64,000 bases of DNA from Streptomyces sp. MUM 2J (GTDB taxonomy: Bacteria; Actinomycetota; Actinomycetes; Streptomycetales; Streptomycetaceae). Where the stretch lies: positions 270,304 to 334,303 of the forward strand of contig NZ_JADWYM010000002.1 of NCBI RefSeq assembly GCF_022414535.1. Reading direction: 5' to 3'. Shown here piece after piece: positions 18,953-28,536 of the stretch; position 1 is the stretch's first letter, and each line of letters starts with the position of its first letter. Under the pieces are notes generated by a model. The model ran no database searches. It was not told the origin of the DNA and saw only the letters and a program-made list of their open reading frames with translations. Both the position numbers and the translations under genes were made by a program.

Positions 18953-20503
18953 TCAGTGTTCCGCGCCCCCGTTGCCCGCGCCGAGCCATCCGGCCAGCTT
19001 GCCGCCCTTGCCCACGGCACGCAGGCGTCTTTCGGTCGCGTCGCGCACGGGGTCCGTCGCCACGACGAGCAGTTCGTCCCCGCGCCGCAGCGCCGTCGTC
19101 GGCATCGGCACGAACGACGCGCCGTCGCGCACGACGAGCGTGACCGCCGCCCCGGCCGGCAGCCGCAGTTCGTTGATCTCGACGCCGTGCATCTTCGACC
19201 CCCCGGGGATGGAGACCGACAGCAGGTGGCCGCGGAGCCGTTCCAGCGGAGCCGATTCGATGCCGAGGTCGGCGGCCTCCGGTCCCTGCCCCAGCCGCAG
19301 CTTGCGGGCCAGCCAGGGCAGTGTGGGCCCCTGGACCAGGGTGTAGACGACGACCAGGACGAAGACGATGTTGAAGATGCGCCGGCTGCCGTCGACGCCG
19401 TTCACCATCGGAATGGTCGCCAGGATGATGGGCACGGCCCCGCGCAGCCCGGCCCACGACATCAGGGCCTGCTCCTGCCAGGGCACCCGGAAGGGCACGA
19501 GGCAGGAGACGACGCTCAGGGGGCGCGCGATCACGGTGAGCACCAGCCCGATGACGAGCGCGGGCGCCACGTCGCCGCCCAGCTCGTGTGGTGTGACCAG
19601 CAGGCCGAGCAGGACGAACATGCCGATCTGGGCGATCCAGCCGAGTCCGTCGGCGAACCCGCGGGTGGCGGGCCAGTGCGGCAGCTTCGCGTTGCCCAGC
19701 ACCATCGAGGCGAGGTAGACGCCGAGGAAGCCGCTGCCGTGCGCCAGTGCGCCCGCCGCGTACGCGGTGACCGCGATCGCCATGACGGCGATCGGATACA
19801 AGCCGGACGCGGGCAGCGCGACGTGCCGCAGGGTCCACGCGCCCAGCCAGCCGACCGAGAGGCCGACCGCGGCGCCGATGGCCAGCTCCAGGGCTATCTC
19901 GCCGAGCAGGACGTACCAGTGCTCGACCGGCCCCGCCGCGGAGAACGCGACGACCATGATGACGACCGGGGCGTCGTTGAAGCCGGACTCGGCTTCCAGG
20001 GTGCCCGTCACGCGCGCGGGGAGCGGGATCTTCCGGAGCACCGAGAAGACGGCCGCCGCGTCCGTGGAGGACACCACCGCGCCGATGATGAGGGCCTGCC
20101 GCCACTCCAGTCCGGTCAGGTAGTGCGCGCTCGCGGCCGTGACGCCGACGCTCACCGCGACGCCGGCCAGGGCCAGGGCGGTGGCGGCCGGCAGGACCGG
20201 TCTGATCTCCTTCCACTTCGTGCCGAGTCCGCCCTCGGCGAGGATGACGACCAGGGCGGCATATCCGATGACCTGGGTCAGTTCGGCGTTGTCGAAGTGG
20301 ATGTTGCCGACGCCGTCCTGACCCATGAGGACGCCGATGCCCAGGTACACGAGCAGGCTGGGGAGCCCGCTGCGCGACGAGATCCGGACTGCCGCCACGG
20401 CGACGAGCAGGACGAGCGAGCAGACGAGCAGGAGCTGGTTGAGCTGGTGGACGGTCAGCGGCGGATCCCTTCCCTGGCGCACGAGCTTCGCGCGCGGACA
20501 CAT
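18953..20503 (-). CDS. potassium/proton antiporter (NhaP2/CvrA-type, CPA1)
   Basis: A monovalent cation/H+ antiporter of up to 516 aa with about 12 membrane helices. It has the ion-binding segment ESGFNDAPVVIM near residue 170, preceded by SSTDAAAVF. A C-terminal TrkA-C-like domain (about 410-490, GVEINELRLPAGAAVTLVVRDG) probably senses nucleotides. The start is uncertain. ATG 20503 lacks a ribosome site, GTG 20482 is possible, and CTG 20458 has GGAAGGG upstream and would give the family-typical N-terminus TVHQLNQLL. Function: cytoplasmic K+ or Na+ efflux. Confidence 0.88.
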   Translation of the reverse strand: MCPRAKLVRQGRDPPLTVHQLNQLLLVCSLVLLVAVAAVRISSRSGLPSLLVYLGIGVLMGQDGVGNIHFDNAELTQVIGYAALVVILAEGGLGTKWKEIRPVLPAATALALAGVAVSVGVTAASAHYLTGLEWRQALIIGAVVSSTDAAAVFSVLRKIPLPARVTGTLEAESGFNDAPVVIMVVAFSAAGPVEHWYVLLGEIALELAIGAAVGLSVGWLGAWTLRHVALPASGLYPIAVMAIAVTAYAAGALAHGSGFLGVYLASMVLGNAKLPHWPATRGFADGLGWIAQIGMFVLLGLLVTPHELGGDVAPALVIGLVLTVIARPLSVVSCLVPFRVPWQEQALMSWAGLRGAVPIILATIPMVNGVDGSRRIFNIVFVLVVVYTLVQGPTLPWLARKLRLGQGPEAADLGIESAPLERLRGHLLSVSIPGGSKMHGVEINELRLPAGAAVTLVVRDGASFVPMPTTALRRGDELLVVATDPVRDATERRLRAVGKGGKLAGWLGAGNGGAEH

Positions 20504-20715
20504 ACATATCGGACACGAGGCGATGCGTGCCCGTGCACGACTACTTCGTTACCTTACCTAACTCTTGACGATTTCTTGACGTTCTCCCGAGCGTGCTCGA
20601 ACGCTCGCCCGTACTGGTTCCAGACTCCGCGTCAAGTGCCACCGGGCCCTGCGCCTATGGTTGCTCCAGCACTCCAGGACCGCCTGCCGCTCGCGTTAGG
20701 ACAGCAAGGACAGCG

Positions 20716-23472
20716 ATGCCCCCCAACACCACCGCCACAACGGGTGACAAGCCCGGCAAGTCCGGCAGGAAGAAGGGGCGCAAAGCCCGTTTTATCGTGC
20801 TTGTCCTGGTGCTGGCCGTCATCGGAGGTGCCGGCTACGGGGGGTACTGGTCCGTCAGCACCGTCCGCGCCTCGTTCCCGCAGACGAAGGGATCGATCAC
20901 GCTCCCGGGGCTGTCCGGCCCCGTGGACGTCAAGCGTGACGGATACGGCATCCCGCAGATCTACGCCTCCTCCGACGAGGACCTGTTCATGGCGCAGGGG
21001 TACGTCCAGGCGCAGGACCGGTTCTACGAGATGGACGTGCGCCGCCACCTGACGTCCGGGCGTCTGTCGGAGATGTTCGGCGCGAGTCAGGTCGACAACG
21101 ACGCGTTCCTGCGCACGCTCGGCTGGGACCGGGTCGCGAAGCAGGAGTACGCCACCGAGCTGTCGCCCGCCACGAAGAAGTACCTCCAGGCCTACGCCAA
21201 GGGCGTCAACGCCTATCTCGACGGCAAGGACGGCAAGGACCTCTCGCTGGAGTACGCCGCCCTCGGCTTCGCCAACGACTACAAGCCGGGGAAGTGGACC
21301 CCGGTCGACTCGGTCGCCTGGCTGAAGGCGATGGCCTGGGACCTGCGCGGCAACATGCAGGACGAGATCGACCGCGCCCTGATGACCAGCCGCCTCGGCC
21401 CGAAGCAGATCGCCGACCTCTACCCGCAGTACCCCTACGACCGCAACCGGCCGATCGTCCGGGAGGGCGCGTACGACGAGCTCGCCAAGACGTTCGAGCA
21501 GCAGGGCGCCTCCAGCGGCTCGGGCGCGTCGACGAGCGGCGCGGCGGGCACCTCCTCGGGCACCGCCTCCCCGGCTCTGCAGAGCCAGCTGGCGGGCCTC
21601 TACAAGGTCCTGGACGACATCCCCTCGGCCGTCGGCGTGAACGGCAACGGCATCGGCTCCAACTCCTGGGTCGTCGCCGGGGAGCACACCATCACCGGCA
21701 AGCCCCTCCTGGCCAACGACCCGCACCTGTCGCCCTCCCTGCCGTCCGTGTGGTACCAGATGGGCCTGCACTGCCGCAGCGTGTCCAGCACCTGCCAGTT
21801 CGACGTCGCCGGCTACACCTTCGCCGGCATGCCCGGCGTCGTCATCGGTCACAACAAGGACATCGCCTGGGGCATGACCAACTCCGGTGTCGACGTCACC
21901 GACCTCTACCTGGAGAAGCTCGCCGGCGACGGCTACCTCCATGACGGCAAGGTCGTCCCCTTCACGACCCGTGAGGAGACCATCGAGGTCGCCGGCGGCG
22001 ACTCGAAGAAGATCGTCATCCGCCAGACCGAGGACGGGATGCCGTTGCTGTCCGACCGCAGCGACGAACTGGTGCAGGTCGGCAAGAAGGCGACGGTCGA
22101 CACCTCGGCCCCCGACCGCGGCGACGGCTACGGCATCGCGCTGCGCTGGACCGCCCTGGACCCGGGCACCTCCATGGACGCCGTGTTCGCCATGGACAAG
22201 GCGGCCGACTGGGAGGGCTTCCGCGCCGCGGCCAAGCTGTTCGAGGTGCCCTCGCAGAACCTCATCTACGCCGACACCAGGAACAACATCGGCTACCAGC
22301 TGCCCGGAAAGATCCCCACGCGAGCGAAGGGCGACGACGGCTCGGTGCCCGCGCCGGGCTGGGACTCCGAGTACCGCTGGACCGGCTACCTGGACTTCGA
22401 CGAGCTGCCCCACGAGTACAACCCCGAGCGCGGCTACATCGTCACCGCCAACCAGGCCGTGATCGGCAAGGACTACCCCTACACGCTCACCACCGACTGG
22501 GGCTACGGCGCCCGCAGCCAGCGGATCAACGACCTGATCGAGCAGAAGATCAAGGGCGACGGCAAGATCTCGACCGACGACATGCGGCAGATGCAGCTCG
22601 ACAACAGCAGCGAGATCGCCAAGCTGCTGGTGCCGTCGCTGCTGAAGATCGACATCGGTGACAAGGACGTCCGCCAGGCGCAGAAGCTGCTGGAGGGCTG
22701 GGACTACACCCAGGACGCCGACTCGGCCGCCGCCGCCTACTTCAACTCCGTCTGGCGCAACATCCTCAGGCTCGCCTTCGGCAACAAGCTGCCCAAGGAG
22801 CTGAGGGTCGAGGGCCAGTGCCTGTGGGTGGACCCGGCCGACACCACCGGCCCCGTCGACGACACCGAGAAGGTGCGCGAGTGCGGTCAGCGCGACGCCG
22901 ACCAGGCGCAGCCGGACGGCGGCGACCGCTGGTTCGAGGTGGTGCGCAACCTCATGGACGACGAGAAGAACGACTGGTGGACGGCGCCCGGGTCGGGCAC
23001 GCACCCCGCGGCGCACAACCGGGACGAGCTGTTCAAGCGCGCCATGATCGACGCTCGCTGGGAACTCACGGCCAGGCTCGGCAAGGACATCGATACCTGG
23101 AGCTGGGGCCGGCTGCACCGGCTGTTCCTGAAGAACCAGACCCTGGGCACCGAGGGTCCCGGCGTCCTGCAGTACGTGCTCAACCGCGGTCCGTGGAACC
23201 TCGGCGGAGGGGAGGCCGCGGTCGACGCGGCCGGCTGGAACGCCGCCGGCGGCTACGGTGTCGTATGGGTGCCGTCGATGCGGATGGTGGTCAACCTCGA
23301 CAACATGGACAAGTCGAAGTGGATCAACCTCAGCGGCGCCTCCGGGCACGCCTACAGCGCCCACTACACCGACCAGACCGGAAAGTGGGCCAAGGGCGAA
23401 CTGCTTCCCTGGTCGTTCTCCCGGCAGGCGGTCGACGGCAGCACCAGCGACGCCCTCGTCCTGAAACCGTGA
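20716..23472 (+). CDS. penicillin acylase family protein (S45, membrane-anchored)
   Basis: A 918-aa Ntn hydrolase precursor. A basic N-terminus and one hydrophobic helix (about 24-45) anchor it with the enzyme outside. The alpha region starts at about 60. Autocleavage is expected before Ser315 in GSNSWVVAG, which becomes the catalytic N-terminal Ser of the beta chain, as SNMW does in penicillin G acylase. NDPHLSPSLP follows. A Ser/Gly/Ala linker near 270-290 could be the spacer peptide. Homologues cleave penicillins, acyl-homoserine lactones or cyclic lipopeptides; the substrate here is unknown. ATG 20716 has AAGGA upstream. Confidence 0.9.
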   Translation: MPPNTTATTGDKPGKSGRKKGRKARFIVLVLVLAVIGGAGYGGYWSVSTVRASFPQTKGSITLPGLSGPVDVKRDGYGIPQIYASSDEDLFMAQGYVQAQDRFYEMDVRRHLTSGRLSEMFGASQVDNDAFLRTLGWDRVAKQEYATELSPATKKYLQAYAKGVNAYLDGKDGKDLSLEYAALGFANDYKPGKWTPVDSVAWLKAMAWDLRGNMQDEIDRALMTSRLGPKQIADLYPQYPYDRNRPIVREGAYDELAKTFEQQGASSGSGASTSGAAGTSSGTASPALQSQLAGLYKVLDDIPSAVGVNGNGIGSNSWVVAGEHTITGKPLLANDPHLSPSLPSVWYQMGLHCRSVSSTCQFDVAGYTFAGMPGVVIGHNKDIAWGMTNSGVDVTDLYLEKLAGDGYLHDGKVVPFTTREETIEVAGGDSKKIVIRQTEDGMPLLSDRSDELVQVGKKATVDTSAPDRGDGYGIALRWTALDPGTSMDAVFAMDKAADWEGFRAAAKLFEVPSQNLIYADTRNNIGYQLPGKIPTRAKGDDGSVPAPGWDSEYRWTGYLDFDELPHEYNPERGYIVTANQAVIGKDYPYTLTTDWGYGARSQRINDLIEQKIKGDGKISTDDMRQMQLDNSSEIAKLLVPSLLKIDIGDKDVRQAQKLLEGWDYTQDADSAAAAYFNSVWRNILRLAFGNKLPKELRVEGQCLWVDPADTTGPVDDTEKVRECGQRDADQAQPDGGDRWFEVVRNLMDDEKNDWWTAPGSGTHPAAHNRDELFKRAMIDARWELTARLGKDIDTWSWGRLHRLFLKNQTLGTEGPGVLQYVLNRGPWNLGGGEAAVDAAGWNAAGGYGVVWVPSMRMVVNLDNMDKSKWINLSGASGHAYSAHYTDQTGKWAKGELLPWSFSRQAVDGSTSDALVLKP

Positions 23473-23547
23473 GCCGACGGTGAGTCAGGGGCCTGCACGC
23501 GCGTGTGCAGGCCCCTTTCGCGCGCCGGGACCGCGCGGCAGCCCGCC

Positions 23548-24165
23548 TCAGCTCCCGAAGCGGCGCACTCCCGAAGGGGTCACCACCGCGTGCACCGGTC
23601 GGTCGTGCGCCTCCTCGGGGAGACGCGTCACGACCTCGGTGTCGTACAGCAGTACCACCAGCGCGGGGTGTGCGCCCGCGCGTTCCAGACGGGCCAGTAC
23701 GCGGTCGTACGAGCCGCCGCCGCGCCCCAGGCGCATGCCGCGCGCGTCGACCGCAACCCCCGGCAGCAGGACGACGTCCGCCGTGGTCACGGCCTCGGGG
23801 CCCAGACGTTCGCCGGCGGGTTCGAAGAGCGCCATCCGCCCCCCGTGCCGGACGCGCGCGAGGGAGCCCGCGCCGGAGTACTCGCCCCAGTCCAGGTCGT
23901 TGTCGGGCAGCAGCGCCGGCAGCAGGACGCGCGCGCCCCGCGTGCGCAGCGCGTCCAGGAGCGCGAGCGTTCCCGGTTCGCTCCCCACCGAGACGTACGC
24001 CGCCACCGTGCGCGCCCGAGCCAGCTCGGGCAGCTCCAGCGCGCGCCGGGCCAGGGCGCCGGCCGCTTCCCGCAGATCGTCGGCGTTCAACCGGTTCCTC
24101 ACCGAGAGGAATTCCCGCCGCAACATCCGCTTGTCAGAGTCAGCCGCAGGTCCGCTGTCGTTCAC
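23548..24165 (-). CDS. 5-formyltetrahydrofolate cyclo-ligase
   Basis: A 205-aa enzyme that uses ATP to convert 5-formyl-THF to 5,10-methenyl-THF. Family features are KRMLRREFLSVR at the N-terminus, the mid-protein Val/Leu-rich strands, and the C-terminal nucleotide-binding GRGGGSYDRVLARL. GTG 24165 was chosen since GGGAG lies 6 nt upstream and it starts the conserved part; the frame is open far beyond because of the GC-rich sequence opposite galU. Divergent from galU with 96 bp between starts. Confidence 0.88.
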   Translation of the reverse strand: MNDSGPAADSDKRMLRREFLSVRNRLNADDLREAAGALARRALELPELARARTVAAYVSVGSEPGTLALLDALRTRGARVLLPALLPDNDLDWGEYSGAGSLARVRHGGRMALFEPAGERLGPEAVTTADVVLLPGVAVDARGMRLGRGGGSYDRVLARLERAGAHPALVVLLYDTEVVTRLPEEAHDRPVHAVVTPSGVRRFGS

Positions 24166-24261
24166 TCGTGGCTCCCGTACCGTTTTCCGTGCGCTCATAT
24201 GAGCAGTTTTGGTTGCGGAGAGACGCAATTCCCCGCCAAGGGCACCGGATAGGGTGACGCC

Positions 24262-25164
24262 ATGACCCAGTCCCACCCCAGGATCAGCAAGGCTGTCATC
24301 CCCGCGGCAGGCCTCGGCACGCGATTCCTGCCCGCCACCAAGGCGACGCCCAAGGAGATGCTGCCGGTCGTGGACAAGCCGGCGATCCAGTATGTGGTCG
24401 AAGAGGCCGTGTCCGCCGGTCTCGACGACGTCCTCATGATCACGGGGCGCAACAAGCGCCCGCTGGAAGACCACTTCGACCGCAACTACGAGCTCGAGTC
24501 GGCCCTGGAGAAGAAGGGCGACACGGAGCGGCTGGCCAAGGTCCAGGAGTCCAGCGACCTCGCGACCATGCACTATGTCCGGCAGGGTGACCCCAGGGGG
24601 CTCGGCCACGCCGTGCTGTGTGCGGCGCCGCACGTGGGACAGGAGCCCTTCGCCGTTCTGCTGGGCGACGACCTCATCGACCCCCGGGACCCGCTGCTGC
24701 AGCGGATGATCGAGGTCCAGGAGCAGTCCGGCGGCAGTGTCGTCGCGCTCATGGAGGTCGCCCCCGAGCAGATCCACCTCTACGGCTGCGCGGCCGTGGA
24801 GGAGACCGAGGACGGCGACGTCGTCAAGGTCAGTGGCCTCGTCGAGAAGCCGGACCCCGCCGACGCCCCCTCGAACTACGCGATCATCGGCCGTTACGTC
24901 CTCGACCCGCACATCTTCGACATACTCCGCACCACCGAGCCGGGCCGCGGCGGCGAGATCCAGCTCACCGACGCCCTCCAGCAGCTCGCGCAGGACGAGA
25001 AGGTCGGCGGCCCGGTGCACGGCGTCGTCTTCAAGGGACGCCGCTACGACACCGGCGACCGCGGTGACTATCTGCGTGCCATCATCAGACTCGCGTGCGA
25101 ACGTGAGGATCTGGGCCCGGACTTCCGGACCTGGCTTCGCAGTTACGTCACCGAGGAGATGTAG
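24262..25164 (+). CDS. galU: UTP-glucose-1-phosphate uridylyltransferase
   Basis: A 300-aa nucleotidyltransferase that makes UDP-glucose for glycans and teichoic-type polymers. The N-terminal signature AVIPAAGLGTRFLPATKATPK binds UTP. LLGDDLIDP is the metal/UDP site and FKGRRYDTGDRGDYL the C-terminal sugar-binding part. Length is typical. Its stop is 5 bp before the TTG of the MoeA-like gene, so the two are co-transcribed. Confidence 0.95.
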   Translation: MTQSHPRISKAVIPAAGLGTRFLPATKATPKEMLPVVDKPAIQYVVEEAVSAGLDDVLMITGRNKRPLEDHFDRNYELESALEKKGDTERLAKVQESSDLATMHYVRQGDPRGLGHAVLCAAPHVGQEPFAVLLGDDLIDPRDPLLQRMIEVQEQSGGSVVALMEVAPEQIHLYGCAAVEETEDGDVVKVSGLVEKPDPADAPSNYAIIGRYVLDPHIFDILRTTEPGRGGEIQLTDALQQLAQDEKVGGPVHGVVFKGRRYDTGDRGDYLRAIIRLACEREDLGPDFRTWLRSYVTEEM

Positions 25165-25169
25165 CCACC

Positions 25170-26492
25170 TTGAGCAGCGCCGCGCCCCGCACCACCGGCC
25201 AGGACCCCTTGTGGTCGGTGGACGAGCATCTGGAGGACATCCTCGCCACCGTCCGCCCCCTCGACCCCATCGAGCTGCAACTGCTCGACGCCCAGGGCTG
25301 CGTCCTGGTCGACGACGTCACGGTCCCGGTCTCGCTGCCACCGTTCGACAACAGCTCCATGGACGGGTACGCGGTGCGGGTCGCGGACGTCGCGGGTGTG
25401 AGCGAGCAGTTCCCGGCGGTCCTGGAGGTCGTCGGGGACGTCGCGGCGGGCCAGTCCGACCTGCTCCGGGTCGGCCCCGGTCAGGCCGCCCGCATCATGA
25501 CCGGCGCCCCGCTGCCGTCCGGGGCCGAGGCGGTCGTCCCCGTCGAGTGGACCGACGGGGGGCTCGGCGAGGGCCCGGTGAGCGGGATGCGCGCGCGCAG
25601 CCTGGCTCCGGAGGGCGCCGCCGGGCAGGTGCGCGTGTACCGGCCGGCCGAGGCCCGCGCGCACGTGCGGGCGAAGGGCAGTGACGTGAAGGCGGGGGAG
25701 CGGGCCCTCGCGGCCGGAACAGTGCTCGGCCCGCCACAGATCGCGCTGCTCGCGGCGATCGGCCGGGGCTCGGTGCACGTGCGCCCGCGCCCGCGCGTGG
25801 TGGTGCTGTCCACCGGCAGCGAACTCGTGCAGCCGGGTGAGGAGCTCGGCAGCGGCCAGATCTACGACTCCAACAGTTTCGCGCTGACCGCGGCGGCCCG
25901 TGACGCCGGTGCCATCGCCTACCGGGTGGGGGCCGTCGCCGACGACGCCGAGACCTTGCGTTCCACCGTCGAGGACCAGCTCATCCGCGCGGATCTGCTG
26001 GTCACCACCGGCGGGGTGAGCGTGGGGGCGTACGACGTCGTCAAGGAGGCGCTGTCCCACGTCGGTGACGCGGACGAACCGGGCAGCGGCATCGAGTTCC
26101 GCAAGCTGGCCATGCAGCCGGGCAAGCCCCAGGGCTTCGGCTCCATCGGCCCCGATCACACACCGCTGCTCGCGCTGCCGGGCAACCCGGTGTCCTCGTA
26201 CGTCTCCTTCGAGCTGTTCGTCCGCCCCGCGATCCGCACCCTGATGGGACTTCAGGACGTGCATCGCCCGCGCATCACGGCCACGCTGGCCGCGGACACG
26301 GCGCTGAGCTCGCCGAAGGGGCGCAGGCAGTTCCTGCGAGGCGCTCACGCCGGGGGCACGGTCAGTCCGGTCGGCGGCTCCGGCTCGCATCTGGTGGCCG
26401 CGCTGGCGCACGCCGACGCGTTGATCGTCGTCCCCGAGGACGTGGAGTCCGTCGAGCCCGGTAGCGACGTCGAGGTGGTCCTGCTCGGCTGA
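25170..26492 (+). CDS. glp: molybdopterin molybdotransferase-like protein Glp (MoeA family)
   Basis: A 440-aa protein with the MoeA domain order: N-terminal domain with [11 protein letters not shown], MoCF-binding domain with [11 protein letters not shown] and [12 protein letters not shown], and a C-terminal domain. MoeA inserts molybdate into molybdopterin. In actinobacteria a paralogue (Glp) has been shown to bind FtsZ and the membrane protein GlpR and to act in cell division. SepX/GlpR is encoded only 2 kb downstream at 28537, which favours the divisome role, although moaC and mog neighbours also keep the cofactor link. TTG start 25170. Confidence 0.88.
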   Translation: MSSAAPRTTGQDPLWSVDEHLEDILATVRPLDPIELQLLDAQGCVLVDDVTVPVSLPPFDNSSMDGYAVRVADVAGVSEQFPAVLEVVGDVAAGQSDLLRVGPGQAARIMTGAPLPSGAEAVVPVEWTDGGLGEGPVSGMRARSLAPEGAAGQVRVYRPAEARAHVRAKGSDVKAGERALAAGTVLGPPQIALLAAIGRGSVHVRPRPRVVVLSTGSELVQPGEELGSGQIYDSNSFALTAAARDAGAIAYRVGAVADDAETLRSTVEDQLIRADLLVTTGGVSVGAYDVVKEALSHVGDADEPGSGIEFRKLAMQPGKPQGFGSIGPDHTPLLALPGNPVSSYVSFELFVRPAIRTLMGLQDVHRPRITATLAADTALSSPKGRRQFLRGAHAGGTVSPVGGSGSHLVAALAHADALIVVPEDVESVEPGSDVEVVLLG

Positions 26493-26628
26493 GCGCACGC
26501 GCGCGTGCCCGTATGCCGGGACGGCGGGTCCCGGGCCGCTCGCGCGGCCGGCTTGGCGGTACCGTGTCGCGCACAACAGGCCCGCGCGCCGCACCGCACC
26601 GGGCCCGGACCGGGAGCGCCACACGAGC

Positions 26629-27108
26629 ATGAGTACGCAGGACCGACTGACGCACATCGACGAGGCGGGCGCGGCCCGCATGGTCGACGTATCGGAGAAG
26701 GACGTGACCGCCCGCACGGCCCGTGCCAGCGGGCGCGTCCTCGTCTCGCCCCGTGTGGTGGAGCTACTGCGCGGCGAAGGCCTTCCCAAGGGCGATGCCC
26801 TGGCCACGGCACGGATCGCGGGCATCATGGGAGCCAAGCGCACGCCGGACCTGATCCCGCTGTGCCATCCGCTGTCGGTGTCCGGTGTGAAACTGGACCT
26901 GTCGGTCGCGGACGACGCCGTGGAGATCCTGGCCACGGTGAGGACGACGGACCGTACGGGCGTCGAGATGGAGGCCCTCACAGCGGTCTCCGTCGCCGCG
27001 CTCACCGTGATCGACATGGTCAAGGCGGTCGACAAGGGAGCGGTCATCACGGACGTGCGGGTGGAGGAGAAGACGGGCGGCAAGTCGGGCGACTGGAGCC
27101 GGACGTGA
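26629..27108 (+). CDS. moaC: cyclic pyranopterin monophosphate synthase
   Basis: A 159-aa enzyme of molybdenum cofactor synthesis. It acts with MoaA to turn GTP into cyclic pyranopterin monophosphate. Conserved stretches are [51 protein letters not shown] and [16 protein letters not shown], with the active-site Lys, His and Asp residues present. Full length. Its stop overlaps the GTG of the next gene (GTGA), showing translational coupling. Confidence 0.95.
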   Translation: MSTQDRLTHIDEAGAARMVDVSEKDVTARTARASGRVLVSPRVVELLRGEGLPKGDALATARIAGIMGAKRTPDLIPLCHPLSVSGVKLDLSVADDAVEILATVRTTDRTGVEMEALTAVSVAALTVIDMVKAVDKGAVITDVRVEEKTGGKSGDWSRT

Positions 27109-27677
27109 CACGGGACGTCCCGATGGGCGGGGCGCTGACCGCTCCGTACAGCGCCTTGGTCGTGACCGCCTCCAACCGGGCTGCCGCAGGCGTGTACGAG
27201 GACAGGGGCGGACCGCTCGTCGCGGCGGGGCTGGAGGGTTCCGGGTTCGCCGTGGACGGCCCGAGGGTCGTCCCGGACGGGGATCCGGTCCTGGCCGCGC
27301 TGCGGGCGGGGGTCGAGGCCGGATACGACGTGATCGTCACCACCGGCGGCACCGGCGTCTCGCCCACCGACCGCACCCCGGAGGCCACCCGGGCACTGCT
27401 CGACTTCGAGGTGCCGGGCATCGCGGAGGCGATCCGGGCCTTCGGCCGGGAGAAGGTACCCACGGCCGTGCTCTCCCGTGGCCTGGCGGGGGTGGCCGGT
27501 GGAACCCTGATCGTCAACCTGCCGGGTTCGACCGGTGGGGTGCGGGACGGCCTGGCCGTGCTGGAGCCGCTGCTGGTGCACGTCGTGGACCAGATCCGAG
27601 GCGGGGACCACCCGCGGCCGGCCGGGGAGCGCGGGCACGGCGAGGACCGCTCCAGACATGGTGGGGGTGCGAGCTGA
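27105..27677 (+). CDS. MogA/MoaB-type molybdenum cofactor protein
   Basis: A 190-aa protein with the MoCF-binding fold. It contains [18 protein letters not shown] (about 78-95), the adenylylation-site loop, and [15 protein letters not shown] near 130-145. These proteins adenylylate molybdopterin before metal insertion. The first 10 residues are extra; ATG 27123 is an alternative start. The C-terminal 30 residues are polar and low-complexity. It overlaps moaC by 4 bp. No moaA or moaE lies in the window. Confidence 0.88.
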   Translation: MTRDVPMGGALTAPYSALVVTASNRAAAGVYEDRGGPLVAAGLEGSGFAVDGPRVVPDGDPVLAALRAGVEAGYDVIVTTGGTGVSPTDRTPEATRALLDFEVPGIAEAIRAFGREKVPTAVLSRGLAGVAGGTLIVNLPGSTGGVRDGLAVLEPLLVHVVDQIRGGDHPRPAGERGHGEDRSRHGGGAS

Positions 27678-27694
27678 ACAGCCCTTCCTGGCCC

Positions 27695-28357
27695 GTGGTG
27701 CTCGCCGAGGGCGACGTCGTCCTGCGGCCGATAAGGATGCGCGACCAGCGGGCCTGGCGTGAGGTCAACCGGCGCAACCGTGACTGGCTCAGGCCCTGGG
27801 AGGCGACGATCCCGCCACCCACGCCGAGCGGCCCCATCACGCACCGGCCGACCTACCGCCAGATGGTGCGCCATCTGCGGCACGAGGCGCACGCAGGACG
27901 GATGCTGCCCTTCGTCATCGAGTTCGAGGGACGGCTGGTCGGGCAGCTGACCGTCGCCGGCATCACCTGGGGTTCCATGTGCTCCGGGCACATCGGCTAC
28001 TGGGTGGACGAGAGCGTGGCCGGCCGCGGGGTGATGCCGACGGCGGTGGCGCTCGTCATGGACCACTGCTTCCGCACCGTCGGCCTGCACCGCATCGAGG
28101 TCTGCATTCGCCCGGAGAACCGGCCCAGCCGCCGGGTCGTGGAGAAACTCGGATTCCGCGACGAGGGCCTGCGCCCTCGCTATCTGCACATCGACGGCGC
28201 CTGGCGGGACCACCTCGTGTTCGCGCTCACCGCGGAAGAGGTTCCCGAGGGGTTGATGAACCGCTGGAAGCGCATGCGGGCGCAGAGCGCGCCGCGCAAT
28301 CCGCACGGTGCGCCCCGGGATCCGCAGAACACGCCGGGGAATCCGGGGCAGGCATAG
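27695..28357 (+). CDS. GNAT family N-acetyltransferase (RimJ-like)
   Basis: A protein of about 220 aa that transfers acetyl groups from acetyl-CoA. RimJ/RimL features are VVLRPIRMRDQRAW at the N-terminus, VGQLTVAGITWGSMCSGHIGYWVDESVAGRGVMPTAV (acetyl-CoA binding) and HRIEVCIRPENRPSRRVVEKLGFRDEG. The Pro/Asn-rich tail is unstructured. GTG 27695 has no good ribosome site; CTG 27674, which overlaps the previous stop, is possible. The substrate may be a protein N-terminus. It lies in the moa/sepX run. Confidence 0.85.
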   Translation: MVLAEGDVVLRPIRMRDQRAWREVNRRNRDWLRPWEATIPPPTPSGPITHRPTYRQMVRHLRHEAHAGRMLPFVIEFEGRLVGQLTVAGITWGSMCSGHIGYWVDESVAGRGVMPTAVALVMDHCFRTVGLHRIEVCIRPENRPSRRVVEKLGFRDEGLRPRYLHIDGAWRDHLVFALTAEEVPEGLMNRWKRMRAQSAPRNPHGAPRDPQNTPGNPGQA

Positions 28358-28536
28358 AAATTGAATAAATGTTCGAATTTGATCGCCGGACGACCGTCCC
28401 GGGGTGTGGAATTCGCACCTCCGACGGGCTAGTGATCGCATCGGTCACAAAAAAAGCTCGAAATATCAGGCAGATCGTGCGACACACCGGCCCAATTGGC
28501 GGATGGGCTCGCGCAAACCCCTCTACCGTGTGAGGC
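28358..28536 (+). promoter_or_regulatory. sepX promoter region
   Basis: 180 bp, locally AT-rich (AATTGAATAAATGTTCGAAT near 28359-28380; ACAAAAAAAGCTCGAAATATC near 28446-28466), unlike the surrounding coding DNA. It probably holds the sepX promoter; no exact boxes are assigned. Confidence 0.4.

Noticed and set aside
20632..23364. A 910-codon open frame antisense to the penicillin acylase
   Set aside because: No ribosome site, a Val/Gly/Arg/Leu-rich artefact, mirror of a well-conserved enzyme.
25100..27110. Molybdenum-cofactor riboswitch before glp/moaC
   Set aside because: glp starts 5 bp after galU and the 136-bp gap before moaC shows no structure I can match to that riboswitch.
28434..28450. 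Crp-like site GTGATCGCATCGGTCAC before sepX
   Set aside because: The spacing between half-sites is 9 bp rather than 6, and the arms are only 4 bp; too weak.
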